Of a stretch of DNA of 64,000 bases, positions 1 through 10,186 are shown in pieces (positions within the stretch are counted from its first letter, which is position 1; each line of letters begins with the position of its first letter). The notes beneath the pieces were generated by a model that saw only the letters and a program-made list of their open reading frames with translations, was not told where the DNA came from and ran no database searches. The stretch covers positions 34,536,353 through 34,600,352 of the forward strand of contig OX393553.1 of the NCBI GenBank assembly GCA_947650365.1. The letters run 5' to 3'. The stretch is from Chamaelirium japonicum. Lineage: Eukaryota; Streptophyta; Magnoliopsida; Liliales; Melanthiaceae. Made by a program: the position numbers and the translations under genes.

Positions 1-3000
1 TTTTTTATGAAGAATATTGTTCAGATGGTGAATATATAGGGAACATGGAAAGGCTTTAAGCAACGGCAGGCTCCAGATGCAGCAGTTGTATTGACGAGCG
101 CTTGATAGTTTCTGTTACACAATGATAACTTCATCCTTTGAAAGAAAATTGTGTCCTACTTAAATGTCTTTTGATCTGCTCCATTCCTGATTCTTTTCAG
201 ATTTTTTTTTAAAAATTTTCTGTTAGCTCTTTGGCTTCATATTCCTAGTAAAGCTTCGATCCTTTTAAAGTCCATTGGGGAGGAATTAAAAAAAATCAAA
301 CATTAAGTTGGTACTGCTCCAGGTTGGTGCTGGTTTACTGGCATTTTTACTTTCCCTGAACTGGAGAAATTTAAAGATTATTTATTAGCCAAGACAGTTG
401 GCTGCATTTATTGATACCTATGCGATTTTTATTGCGTCATTATCGATTGTTTCATGGATAACCTTGGGGCATCTACATTATTATTATGGTTTTTCCTTCC
501 CAAATTCACCTCTTTTTTTTGTTTACAACCTATTTCTGTGGAATTTTTTAATGAATTGAATGATTTATATATATATATATATATTATAATAATAAAATTG
601 ATATAAATTGAAAATTACTACTCTTTCGGGATTTGACTCATACACGGTCTACCATTTCCCTCTGTTCACCCGATTGGAGAAGGGAGAGACTCACAACATT
701 TGGTTTAATAACGCGGAGCGATGGTATCATGCCGTGTGATCGTGTGGACACGGGAATCCATATCGACGCGGGTTGACACGGCTCCAAGGGCTCAATTAGA
801 GTTGTCCCCCACATCATAGATGTTGCATCCATCATGCATGACTTCTTGGCATACCTGGCTTCCAAGGGTGGAGCCAATATTTTTTTGTAGGGGGACAAGG
901 TTCGAAATTAGTAATGTACTTGGTAATTTTGAGATTAACTGACCCTATTTGATGGAGATTCATTAAAAGATTTGGATTCTGAAAAAATCAGACCTATCAT
1001 AAATCCAAAATTAAGGAAAGTGACGGAAATTGCAATGACGAGCTTAAGGACGCCAAGTGGCTCCCCCCTATGTAGATCCCGCCCATGCTGGTTTGTACCA
1101 CCGGGCATGTTACTTTTGTGTGACACAATCCAGCTTAATTATTTTTCATGCAGAAACCTCCAAACTGTATAGGTAGCATGATGCATATTATCTTGCAAGA
1201 CATCCTCAGTTTCCAGTGTGCCACTCCTGGTCATCGGTTAGTGGAGTATCAATGTAAGCATCGAACAATGCCACGGTGCCACCATCTTCTGACTTAACCT
1301 GTCAAACTAGAGGTACAATGACAACTGATAGCATGGAGGAAGGAATTGTGTCATCAGGATAGTCTTCATCACATCTCATGCAGTCACTGGTCATCTTCGT
1401 TCCTAGCTTTCAACTCTAATTTTTTCCATTAGATATGTACATTTTAGTTTGAAAGAGCCATACTACATTTTCGTTCTTACATCAATAGATATCCCTGGTA
1501 GAGGTTTTCAAGAGTTGATATATACTTACATAATTCTTTCAGATTCATCATTCCTATATTTGCTGGTACATCCAAGCATAAATGAGGGGTGAGGATTAAT
1601 AAGAATCTGTGCATGAAAATCATGTGTTTGGTGCTCTCTGATCGCAAATTCTTGTTGATGTTGGTATCGGTGTGTTCTATATGCCAATTCCATCATGCTC
1701 GACACCAATTGAGCATACATTACTAAAACTCACAAACACAAGTGCATGGGATGCATAAATTCACTAGTACATAATTGTGTGGTTTAAGCATGTGTGTGGA
1801 TGGGATCCATATACTGGAGATATGAGTTTACCATACACCCCTAAGTAGGTTCGCAGTTGGCAACTGGATTGGATATTTGGTTTGGAAGAATGTAACACCC
1901 TGAGCTTCTCGATAGAGAGATGATATATCTCAACAATTGAAAAAAGATAATTATAAGTCAGGAAGTGTTACACATTTGAAATGTACTGAACGAAAATAAG
2001 ATAGAGTACATGGTCTTGAAGTACTGTCACCCAAGACCATGGATACCTATTCTACTAGTTGCTTAGATCTTAAGTCTTAGGATGTACTGTGGACTCTGGT
2101 TTCAGTGTCTGTCACTTTGACCTACCAATTCAGTAAGGTCTATAGAGACCAATACTTGGGTAGATTGAATGGCTTACATTGTATATTGGGAAACATAGAC
2201 AGACCGTAGGAATTTCACATTCCCTTAGGGAACTTGGTATCTTCTTAAGTGTCTCTCATTAAAGGTTGATCACTAGGTCCGGCCGGACAAAATCAAAGTT
2301 AAGATGGTGATTACAAGGTAATGAGAAGTCAGAACTCAAGTGGATGAGCTATTCTGGGAAACAGTCAAGATGATCCCAGATGGCCTTCACGGACACCGAA
2401 TAAAGAGGGGTCAAGTGCAACATAGTAGGGTAAGGGCACTTGTATAATTTACTTGATAACCTCAAAGTGTAATTATAGCTTATTTATAGCCATAGTCAAT
2501 TGGTTCATGGTCTAAGTCAGGAGATGACAATGACCATATGTCCAGTGACTCTAGTTGGAGCCAAGTTGTTATTGGGGTCCCCATAGCCACCTCTAATAGC
2601 CGAGCTAACTCAATCCTAGTGTAATTAGGGTTAACTAGGAGTGGTTAATTCCTTTATCTGTCCCTCTATAAGATTGAATTGGGACCAATCTTTTAAAAAT
2701 GGTATCGGATTGCTGGTTGGAATGGAACTGGTACCATATCCAGTTCGGTTCTATCTTGGACTGAATATTGTCTAAAAACCATATGAATTAGAAGATTTAA
2801 CAGTAAAAATTGTTACAAACCGTTTGAAACGGTTGGCGCCGTTCCGCAAATTGGAGATTGTGGACATACCGACATAGTTCACATTTAACGTGGGGTTAAT
2901 TGAATAATTTAGCATGTGACAGATATCTAAATTTAATTTTAAAAAATAGAGCACTATAAGACTCAAACGTATGGTCACTGTTTCACAAACACGTATACAT

Positions 3001-3269
3001 TGAGTGATGATTCTAGAACCCTAGTTCTGTCTAGATGATTTAATTAAGTGCGGTTGTTCCATTGTCGAGATGATGAATATCATGAGTAATATAGTGCAAT
3101 TTTTATCGCGTATCCAAGTCAAAGTTTGCAAGCCAAAAAAGTACACCATAGATGTTGTATGCGGAAACTTAAACAAGAAAAAAAAAACACTGAGCAAGCT
3201 TGGATGCTGACCAATCCATGATAAAATGGAATTACAAAGGCTCAGAATGTTACCACTTAAGACATGATT
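1..3269. other. AT-rich intergenic DNA, no gene recognised
   Basis: No frame in this stretch gives a recognisable protein; the longest open frames are under 90 codons and look random. There is a short (TA)n run near 566-584 and several A or T runs. Around 1891 the sequence begins with TGTAACACCC, which resembles plant LTR starts, and 1.9-2.7 kb has the feel of degraded retroelement DNA, but I found no matching end, primer site or target duplication. Introns of a distant gene cannot be excluded. Confidence 0.5.
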
Positions 3270-3426
3270 CCACTAGCTATCCTCAGGTGCTCCCTCCTGC
3301 AACCCGAATCCACGGATTTTAGCCCGACACTTCAGACTAGTGTGATCCGTACATACGAACCCCACTAGCTATCCTCAGGTGCTCCCTCCTGCAACCCAAA
3401 TCCACGGATTTCGACCCGACACTTCA
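3270..3426. repeat. Two-copy tandem duplication, period about 92 bp
   Basis: A 65-bp segment starting CCACTAGCTATCCTCAGG and ending CCCGACACTTCA occurs at 3270-3334 and again at 3362-3426 with only a few mismatches, separated by a 27-bp spacer. The GC content is higher than the flanks. It may be a piece of a larger degraded repeat; no coding potential is seen. Confidence 0.85.
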
Positions 3427-4555
3427 AGTGAATACTAAACAATGACTGCTCATCTGTGGTATTTAATGGGTTACCATCCCCAGAGTGGTTAATTGCCTTC
3501 ATAACCTCCAAATGTTGTTGATACTTTTCTATTTTATCAAATCATTATCAATTTATCATGAAGTTGTCAATACTGAAATTTCTCCTAGAACTTTGATTGA
3601 TTGGTTGTCCTCGAGATTATTTCCCCAAGAGCACTCTTATCGATTTGGGCAGGAGGGAGGGTGTGGGTCCTGACATTCTAGCCAGGTTGTGCCAGAACCA
3701 GCTTCCGATGATTTGAGACTCCTGCCGAGGATCGATCTTTCTCTCTGAAGAAGCCTGACCGGCGGGTTGATTGGCTGGGCAAAGTCCTCTTAGCTAGGAG
3801 CAGAGTGGTGATGTTATATTCATTCAGGTGAAGGGAATGAGTTTCAAGTTCCAGACTGCTAGGCATGTTGGTTGCTGCTCGCTTGGAAGTTTCAGAAGTT
3901 GTTCATGAAATTCTGACGAGCTGTTGACGAGGAAGTCAGAAATGAGACCTTCTGACAGCTAAACTGATTGTAGTGCTGTAAGGTCTCGGATGAAGAGGAT
4001 ACAATGAATTGGTGAGATCACGAGGGTTCCTTCTGTAAGCCTATGGTTTTTTCACAGGCAATAGAGTCCTCACAGTGGACAATCGGGTGAAGAGAGGTTG
4101 GCGGGAGGGACAGCCTTATATGTTCAACCGCCACAACGAAACCCTAGCACCCACATACATAGACTTTTTGATCTATAGGTAGGCTTCCGCCAAACCTCTC
4201 ATCACTATGATGGAGTTTGCTGAAAGAAAAAGGAAGAGAGATCCTGTACCTCATTAGGTGGTGATGAGGGGATGGGTTGGCCTGGTAGAGTGAGTTCTAT
4301 ACCTTGTTAGGAGCTTCTTTGTTATTCTCTTTGGCTTATGCAGCACCACTGCTACTAAAAATCCAGTTACAATATCTGCATATAGTCGATAATTTCTCCA
4401 GTTATTGACCATTTTCTAATTGGCTGGATGGTTCACTAATGATTCCTGTATAATCAAATTGTTCACAAATTTAATGAATCGCTGTTGCAAAATTGAAATA
4501 CTCGCATCATTTGCGGCTTTGATCTACAAAATTGGCACTAACATTTGTTTTTTCA
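3427..4555. other. Intergenic DNA, nothing recognised
   Basis: No conserved protein, RNA gene or repeat unit is recognisable. Open frames at 3485-3673 (+) and 3678-3866 (-) are short, lack known motifs and overlap nothing meaningful. Confidence 0.5.
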
Positions 4556-4835
4556 GGGATTTTTGCATATATACCCCTTAAAAAAATTGATATTGCAGGC
4601 ACCCTTCACATATATCGAATTTTGAAGATAAACCCTTCTAGCTATTTTTTTTTTGCTATTTTCTGCAAAATTCTTTTGTGCATGTATGGGTGACGGTTGA
4701 GGGCAAAATGGTCATAAAGTTGATCAAATGGGTTCTCTTGCAACAATTGACATATGCGAAGGGTGCACAGAGAATTTTGTAAAACATAGGGGGGTCTGTG
4801 ATATCAAACTTTGTTAGGGGTAACTATTGCCCCCC
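4556..4835. mobile_element. Fold-back MITE-like element
   Basis: The first about 110 bp (from GGGATTTTTGCATATATACC) pair imperfectly with the reverse complement of the last about 110 bp (ending AACTATTGCCCCCC). Matching blocks are TACCCCT, TTGATAT and, deeper in, GCACCCTTC followed by CATAT, in the same order in both arms. No open frame is present, so it would be non-autonomous. Long imperfect inverted repeats fit a Mutator-type MITE, but no clean target duplication is visible because the flanks are T-rich. The superfamily is inferred and the inverted structure is seen. Confidence 0.6.
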
Positions 4836-5589
4836 TGCCTTTTTTTTTTCACATGCACAGACTCATACACACTCGCGCACACCCGCATACATACAATACA
4901 TGCATGCATACATATTTTTTCATTCTTATTTAACTTTTTTATTTACTTCTGGTTAACATTGATAAGCTTTGGTGAGTTGCTGTACTTTTCCTGAATGCTG
5001 ATTTCCTCCTTGCCGCACTAGCAACCAGGGAGGGATCCAAAAATCGAACCTTGGGAGGGCAAATGTTAGAAAAATCTTTGGGGAGGGCGGGGTCTTAAAT
5101 TTTGTTAAAAAATCATGTGGGGAGGCCCAATGCATCCCTGCTTGCGACCATGCTTTAAGGTAAAGGATTGACAGATAAAACTGTGCAACAAGATACTCTA
5201 GGTTTATATGGCTTCTGAATCTTGCTGCAGATCTTTGCTCTTTCTTGATCGGTACCGCTGATGACTCTATGTGAGCGGCCGGCGTTTGTTCAATGGGTGG
5301 GTTTCTCCTCATGAAGGAAGATAGCATGTGATGCATATGGGAGCCACACAGAAGAATTAAAATTAAAAAATACCATTATTTCCTCTGCTTTTCTGTAGCT
5401 GAGAGAATCGTCCACCAGAGAAACTCATTGCCCCTTTTTAAGGTAACTAGTGCACTGGGGCATGTGCATTGCACGTGCAACAGTTGCTGATATAATGATA
5501 GGGGGGCATAAGGGCATATTGATAATTTTTGTATGGTTAGAATGGAAAGTGCAAGACTACAACACTTCCTAGCTTGCTTTTATTTTAAT
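4836..5589. other. Intergenic DNA with a CA/CATA-rich simple stretch
   Basis: About 4852-4914 is rich in CACA and CATA steps. The minus frame at 4953-5336 (127 codons) has no recognisable motif and is treated as chance. Nothing else is recognised. Confidence 0.5.
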
Positions 5590-5689
5590 GGCATAGGATC
5601 CAAATATGGGGTATATGTAAACTATATAAATGTCAAGCTGTATGATCTACACATGTTAGAGGGACAGTCAGGTTTTAGGTATGGGTATT

Positions 5690-5694
5690 GACGT
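5690..5694. repeat. Target-site duplication (left) of Cassandra
   Basis: GACGT directly precedes the TG of the left LTR and is repeated exactly at 6426-6430 after the CA of the right LTR. A perfect 5-bp duplication fixes both element ends. Confidence 0.92.
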
Positions 5695-6014
5695 TGTAAC
5701 ATCCGCTCCAAACACACAAGATACTGTTCGCTTTGCCCGTGCCCGTACGAGAACTTCCCAGGGAGGTCACCCATCCTAGTACTGCTCTCGCTCGAGCATG
5801 CTTAATTACGGAGTTCTTATGAATTTTGTAGCGGCGCACGGTTTTAAAACACATCTTCTATGTTTGGGAGGGGAAATTATATAAGTAGCTCAGGATCTCA
5901 TTCTCTCCAAGCGATGTGGGACTCACTCATAGCCTTGTACACCTCACCTCATCCATCTTGGCATCACAGCCTCAGGAGTCTTGGCTCTTGGCCTATTGGA
6001 TCTTGGTCGTCACA
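5695..6014 (-). repeat. Cassandra 3' LTR
   Basis: 320 bp, bounded by TGTAAC and GTCACA on the plus strand. On the minus strand it is preceded by a purine-rich run (plus strand 6015-6030), the polypurine tract. Its 5S-like segment lies at about 5750-5822. Confidence 0.9.
5750..5822 (-). promoter_or_regulatory. 5S rRNA-derived segment in the Cassandra 3' LTR
   Basis: Same 5S-like segment as in the partner LTR, with the C box kept at 5765-5776 and a slightly altered box A region around 5800-5807. It is non-ribosomal, for the same reasons as the other copy. Confidence 0.85.
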
Positions 6015-6080
6015 ATCCACCCCCCTTAGGGCTACACGTTCACGTGTAGGGTTAGACCCCCCCCATAGCGAGGAGAACCG

Positions 6081-6092
6081 GCTCTGATACCA
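6081..6092 (-). promoter_or_regulatory. Cassandra primer-binding site for initiator tRNA-Met
   Basis: On the minus strand this reads TGGTATCAGAGC, the standard plant tRNA-Met primer site, three bases inside the 5' LTR. It fixes the orientation of the element as minus. Confidence 0.9.
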
Positions 6093-6095
6093 TTT

Positions 6096-6425
6096 TGTAA
6101 CATCCGCTCCAAACACACAAGATACTGTCCGCTTTGCCCGTGCCCGTACGAGAACTTTCCAGGGAGGTCACCCATCCTAGTACTGCTCTCGCCCGAGCAC
6201 GCTTAACTATGGAGTTCTTATGAATTCCGTAGCGGCTCACGATTTTAAAACGCATCTTCTATGTTTGGGAGGGGAAATTATATAAGCAGCTCATGATCTC
6301 ATTCTCTCCAAGCGATGTGGGACTAACTCATGTCCTTGTACACCTCACCTCACCTCACCTCATCCATCTTGGTATCACAGCTTCAGGAGTCTTGGCTCTT
6401 GGCCTATTGGATATTGGTCGTCACA
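6096..6425 (-). repeat. Cassandra 5' LTR
   Basis: 330 bp with the same ends as its partner at 5695-6014. It is longer because the CACCT simple repeat near 6341-6360 has two extra units. The right end is followed by the GACGT duplication. Confidence 0.9.
6150..6222 (-). promoter_or_regulatory. 5S rRNA-derived Pol III promoter in the Cassandra 5' LTR
   Basis: On the minus strand this matches the middle of plant 5S rRNA. Box A AGTTAAGC lies at 6201-6208 and the C box GGATGGGTGACC at 6166-6177, in the correct order and spacing. The ends of 5S rRNA are absent, so it is not a 5S gene. In Cassandra such segments are known to recruit Pol III factors. Confidence 0.88.
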
Positions 6426-7137
6426 GACGTACCCATACCCATACCCAAACTTGAAAGTTAATCGGGTAGAGTTCCTGTACCCATATCTTACCCAAGCGTT
6501 GTAAAAACCTTGTACAATCCATATCCGTACCAGAGAGTACATTTTTACCCATACTCGTACCTGATGTTTCAAGTCGGGGTCGGGTCACAAGTTAGAGGGG
6601 CAATTGGGTTTCGAGTGTGGGTATTGGGATATCTATACCCATACCCAAAAGTTAATCGAGTAGAGTTCCTATGGCCATACCCTACCCAAATATTTCCCTT
6701 AATATTGTTTTAAAACATAGGATTGAGATGGATAAAATGGGAAACAAAATGTAGAATGGAAGGACGATTGGGTTAGTGGGAATGCCCTTTCCATTATAAC
6801 TCTTATTTTTTTAATGGATAAATAAGATTCAGTTGATTAATGGCAATGAAGAGAATGGCAAAATGTAGGATGGAGGGAAGAATGGGTTAGTGGGAGTGCT
6901 ATTCCCATAACAGCCCTAAATAAGACTCAATTGATTAGTAGCAAAAGGGTAATATTCTTGGATGATATTTGTGATTTGTGTAGGGATAAAACAGAAAGGG
7001 CAAAAATGACATATTATGATCCTAGCCCTTGTGTTTGTTTTCATAACATAGAATTCAAAATACTGAGTATGTATTAATATATAAGGTGAAGGATAAAATG
7101 AACACATGCAAAAGGATGGAAGGACCCTAAAGTACGG

Positions 7138-7200
7138 ATTTATTTATTTATTTATTTAATTTTTATTTAATTTTTTTTTGGGGATGGGGGGGGGGGGGGG
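7138..7200. repeat. TTTA microsatellite followed by poly-T/poly-G
   Basis: Five or more TTTA units are followed by T-rich sequence and then GGGGATGG and an uninterrupted G run ending about 7200. It separates the two copies of the unclassified repeat. Confidence 0.85.
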
Positions 7201-7810
7201 TATAAATATATGTCAAACTGCATTATCTACACACGTTTAGAGATATTCGGGTTTCAGGTTTCAAATATGGATATTGAGGTACCCATATCCATACTTGAAA
7301 GTTAATCAGGTAGAGGTCATATATCCATACCTTATCCAAGCCTTGTAAAAAGTACCAAGGTACATACCCATATCCGAAAGTTAATAGGGTAGAGTTCCTA
7401 TACCCATACCCTACCAAACGTTGTACAACCCATACCGATACCAAGCCTTGTACAACCCAAACCCATGCCTAAAAGTATATTTGTACCCATAACAGTATGA
7501 TGTTTCGTGTCGGGATCGGGTCACAAGTTAGAGGGGCAATTGGGTTTCGCGTATGGGTATTGGGGTATCCATACCCATATCAGAAAGTTAATCGGTAGAG
7601 TTCCTAACTTCCTATGTCCATACCCTATCCAAATATTTCCCTTGATGTTGTTTTAAAACATAGGATTGATAAGGATAAACTAGGGAACAAAATGTTGGAT
7701 GTAAGGAAGAATGGGTTAGTGGGTCAGTAGGACTGGCCTTCCCATTATAGTCCTTGTTTTTTAATAGATAAATAAGATTCAATTGATTAGTTGCAAAGAA
7801 GAGAGAAGGG
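7200..7810. repeat. Unclassified repeat, copy 2
   Basis: Matches 5620-5694 and 6426-6860 in the same order and orientation, including TAGAGTTCCTA, the TCACAAGTTAGAGGGGCAAT phrase and the tail AATAAGATTCA. Small insertions and deletions separate the copies. No coding content is seen. Confidence 0.72.
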
Positions 7811-7889
7811 TATCCCCTTATCCTGCCAATCTCATACCAAAAAGATCTGGCCACAAGACATTCTAAAAAAATACGTGATATCTTCCTCG

Positions 7890-8136
7890 TAGGGCTGGCA
7901 ATTTCGGACCCGACACGGCAGACCCGACACGGTAGACCCGACACGACCTGACATGAAGTTAGCTGGTCTGGGTCAGGGCTAAACGGGTTCGGGTTGTAAA
8001 CGGGTCGACACGATAGACCCGTTTAATAAACGGGTTGAGTCCGGGTTTAGGGTCTGGACAAGGTAGACCCGGGAAGACCTATTTAGTATTCAACGGGTTG
8101 TGTCGGGTCGGGTCTACCCGCAATCCGATACTATAA
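7890..8136. repeat. CCCGACACG-rich repeat, hAT-MITE-like
   Basis: Opens with TAGGGCTGGCAATTTCGG and is packed with (A/G)ACCCGACACG and its complement GTGTCGGGTCGGGT, so both orientations of the motif occur. Non-autonomous hAT elements of plants often begin with a similar GGGCTGGCAA-type end. I could not define a matching right terminus or target duplication, so the class is tentative. Confidence 0.4.
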
Positions 8137-8149
8137 TCTATATAATAAG
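8137..8149 (+). other. Candidate Helitron 5' terminus
   Basis: TCTATATAATAAG after an A resembles the 5' ends of many plant Helitrons (TC followed by an AT-rich stretch). It sits exactly where the CCCGACACG repeat ends, and there is no target duplication to test it. Confidence 0.42.
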
Positions 8150-8611
8150 CTACAGTTTTGTGGGGGGTACAAACAGCGGTCAGGATCAGTTTTTGAGAGG
8201 GGGATAGAATGAAGGGGCAAGATAAGCTGATGTAACGGTGAGAGCGATTCATCTAGGAAGAGGGGAACGACTAAGATTGAATCGAGTTTAAATGTGGGGA
8301 TGGAATTAGGTGGAGGAAGTAATAAATTAGTGAAGGACCTAATTGTCAAACAAAAAATTTAACAATCGTTTGGAGGGCTTTCGTGTAAAAAAATTAGGGA
8401 CATGTTTGGTATTAATCTGATTATTCACACATGGTCCCCCTCCCCCATAAATGAGACCTAATTTTCGGTCCAGCTATCACCCGATCAGGGTTTCACACAA
8501 CCGTCCGTTCCCGCGATTGGGCTATCGGATCCGAATTTTAAAATCAGATTTCATATTTTAATGGGAATGGACCACCGTGATCTGTGCCTGCCCGCGATCA
8601 GCCCCCCCCCT

Positions 8612-8670
<59 letters not shown>

Positions 8671-8845
8671 CGGGTCCGATTTTAAAATCAGATTTTCATA
8701 TTTTCATGGGAACGGACCATCGCGATCTGTGCCTGCCCGCGATCAGCTCCTCTCTCTCTCTCTCTCTCAATCTCGATCTCGATCTCCCTCTCTCTCTCGA
8801 ACCCCCGCGATCAGCGCCTGCTGTTCCTTCCCTCTCTCGAACGCG

Positions 8846-8878
<33 letters not shown>
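8612..8878. repeat. (CT)n microsatellites in a CT-rich leader
   Basis: Three CT runs, the longest about 8617-8668, alternate with a duplicated segment containing GATTTTAAAATCAGATTT-like sequence and CGGTCCGT-like GC-rich pieces. Long open frames here (for example 8561-8947) encode only Ser-Leu or Arg-Glu repeats and are artefacts. CT-rich tracts are common in plant 5' leaders, which fits the exon-like segments downstream. Confidence 0.85.
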
Positions 8879-8881
<3 letters not shown>

Positions 8882-9239
8882 ACGCTTGCCCGCCTCTTTT
8901 TCTTTCTCAAATCCCAATTCGGAAAGAGATCGGGAAAATGGGGATAGGGTTTGAATCAGTGGGATTCTCTCCCCATTTTTCCTAAATCTCTCCCTCACCC
9001 GGCCCTAGATCTCCCTCGATTTTGCCCCGAATTCGTCCCCAAATTCACGATGATTTCGTCCTCATTTAATCACCTGCCTCCTGCTCCCCTCCTCCCCGAT
9101 TTGAATCTAGTGCCCTCCTCTCTCTTCCTCTCTCTCTATAGCCCGTCGTCGATTGCCCGCCGTTAAGGTTTGCCCCTTCCGTCGCCGAGGTTATCCCTTC
9201 CCCCCCTCTCTCTCTTTCTCATCTCCTCTGCTGATGCAG

Positions 9240-9302
9240 ATGTCGCCATCGTCGCTGCCAAATGCCTCTTCATCCCTCTCGCACGTCGCCGACACCACCG
9301 AG
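9240..9302 (+). CDS. Exon-like segment A, possible Helitron 5' coding exon
   Basis: 21 codons starting with ATG after a CAG acceptor (CTGATGCAG) and ending GAG before GTGTGT. The peptide begins MSPSSLPNASS and is Ser-rich and low in complexity. It is the first of four segments, all multiples of three with AG before and GT after. Its end ACCACCGAG and its start are shared with segment B, so A and B look like a duplicated exon. Function is unknown; it may be the N-terminus of the Helitron protein or of a captured host gene. Confidence 0.45.
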
Positions 9303-9381
9303 GTGTGTGCTGTTGTTGAAAAATTTTGATTTCTTAATATGATGATTTATACTATCTCTCTCATCTTCGCTGCTAATGCAG

Positions 9382-9441
9382 ATGTCAACCCCGTCGTCGA
9401 ATCTCTCGTCATTACCCTTGCAAGCTGCCGTCACCACCGAG
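9382..9441 (+). CDS. Exon-like segment B, duplicate of segment A
   Basis: 20 codons, peptide beginning MSTPSSNLSS, bounded by CTAATGCAG on the left and GAG/GTTATT on the right. The intron before it ends in TCATCTTCGCTG-like sequence close to that before segment A, supporting tandem exon duplication. Phase 0 at both ends would let it be skipped or included without changing frame. Confidence 0.45.
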
Positions 9442-9526
9442 GTTATTTTTCTTTTGTTATTCTTTTTTGCAGTTTTTTAGTTTAATATTTTAGGTCATCA
9501 TCTTTTCTTTTCTTTTCTTTGTTTAG

Positions 9527-9616
9527 CATGAAGCGATGGATATCGACATGGAGAAAGAGGAGGCCATCATCCACCAGCTCCCTGTGGTCTCACCTAGGCA
9601 CCGCTCCACCGATCAG
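9527..9616 (+). CDS. Exon-like segment C
   Basis: 30 codons after a pyrimidine-rich tract and GTTTAG, ending GATCAG before GTAATT. The peptide is acidic then basic (contains MDIDMEKEEA and PRHRSTDQ). Both ends are phase 0. No domain is recognised. Confidence 0.48.
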
Positions 9617-10062
9617 GTAATTGTTAGGTGTGCATAAATCTTCTGTATCATGTCTCATGCCTCCAATTAAAGTGCAGAATTTAAATTCAGTGGCTTGCAG
9701 GGTTTGTTTAATGCTAAGGTGGCTTTTAGATGGCTTATAGTCTTGGTCTAGGTTTTAGGGTATTGATGAGAATTGGTTTTCGGAATCAGGTTTTTTGAAA
9801 AAGAATATTAGGTTTAGATTTTGATTTTCATTCAGATCTTGAGCTTATCGAGCTCTGGCTCAAAATACCAATGCAAATTCATTATTTTGTTAATTATTTT
9901 GTTAATGGCAAATCCTCATTTGAATATTCAGATCATCAGATGTTATGGTTTGGCATGCTTAAAACTTCATTTTACTGTGTTAGCCACTATGGTTACACCC
10001 TAAAATTTACTTCCATCAATTTACCTGAGCTGAAATTCTTGATCGATCTAAAAAATTAGCAG

Positions 10063-10140
10063 GTTGTGATGGAGGAAGAAGAGGATGTCATAACCACCGA
10101 TGTTTTTGTTCCGCAGCACTGCCAGCACACTTCCAATCAG
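10063..10140 (+). CDS. Exon-like segment D
   Basis: 26 codons after TTAGCAG, ending AATCAG before GTGTGAAT. The peptide starts VVMEEEEDVITT and ends in a His/Gln-rich stretch (PQHCQHTSNQ). Like segment C it ends in a Ser/Thr-x-Gln pattern and is acidic at its start, so C and D may also be related. The Rep frame begins 2.6 kb further on behind a possible acceptor TTTTACAG near 12786, but that acceptor is not in the same phase, so the link is unproven. Confidence 0.45.
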
Positions 10141-10186
10141 GTGTGAATTTTGTTTCAGATTTTTAAAATGAGCCAAAATTTTCTAT

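Larger units (their letters stand above)
5695..6425 (-). mobile_element. Cassandra TRIM retrotransposon, structurally complete
   Basis: Non-coding LTR element of 731 bp on the minus strand: 5' LTR 6096-6425, primer site next to it, a short internal region, a purine tract and the 3' LTR 5695-6014. Each LTR holds a 5S rRNA-like segment, the defining trait of the Cassandra family, which must borrow enzymes from other elements. The LTRs differ at about 19 of 320 positions (roughly 6%) plus one 10-bp length change in a CACCT repeat. At commonly used plant rates that suggests an age of a few million years. It looks whole, with TG..CA ends and a 5-bp target duplication. Confidence 0.93.
5590..6880. 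repeat. Unclassified repeat, copy 1 (interrupted by Cassandra)
   Basis: Short ACCCATACCC-like motifs, the phrase TCACAAGTTAGAGGGGCAAT and a downstream AT-rich tail recur in the same order at 7200-7810. The left part (5620-5694) matches 7200-7275, and the match continues after the Cassandra element, so the element split an older repeat. No protein is encoded. I do not recognise the family. Confidence 0.7.

Noticed and set aside
1891-2700. Solo LTR starting TGTAACACCC
   Set aside because: No matching CA end, target duplication, primer site or partner LTR could be found; the start alone is too short to support it.
4953-5336. 127-codon minus-strand frame
   Set aside because: No recognisable motif, repeat or codon pattern; biased composition fits chance.
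6081-6095. tRNA-Met fragment
   Set aside because: It is the 12-base primer site of Cassandra; no cloverleaf surrounds it. The same applies to 61738-61750.
5740-6225. Two 5S rRNA genes in tandem
   Set aside because: Only the central part of 5S is present, both lie inside 320-330 bp LTRs with a tRNA-Met primer site and target duplication, so they belong to a Cassandra element.
8561-8998. Overlapping open frames of 86-128 codons
   Set aside because: They translate CT/GA microsatellites into Ser-Leu or Arg-Glu runs; open only because the repeat lacks stops.
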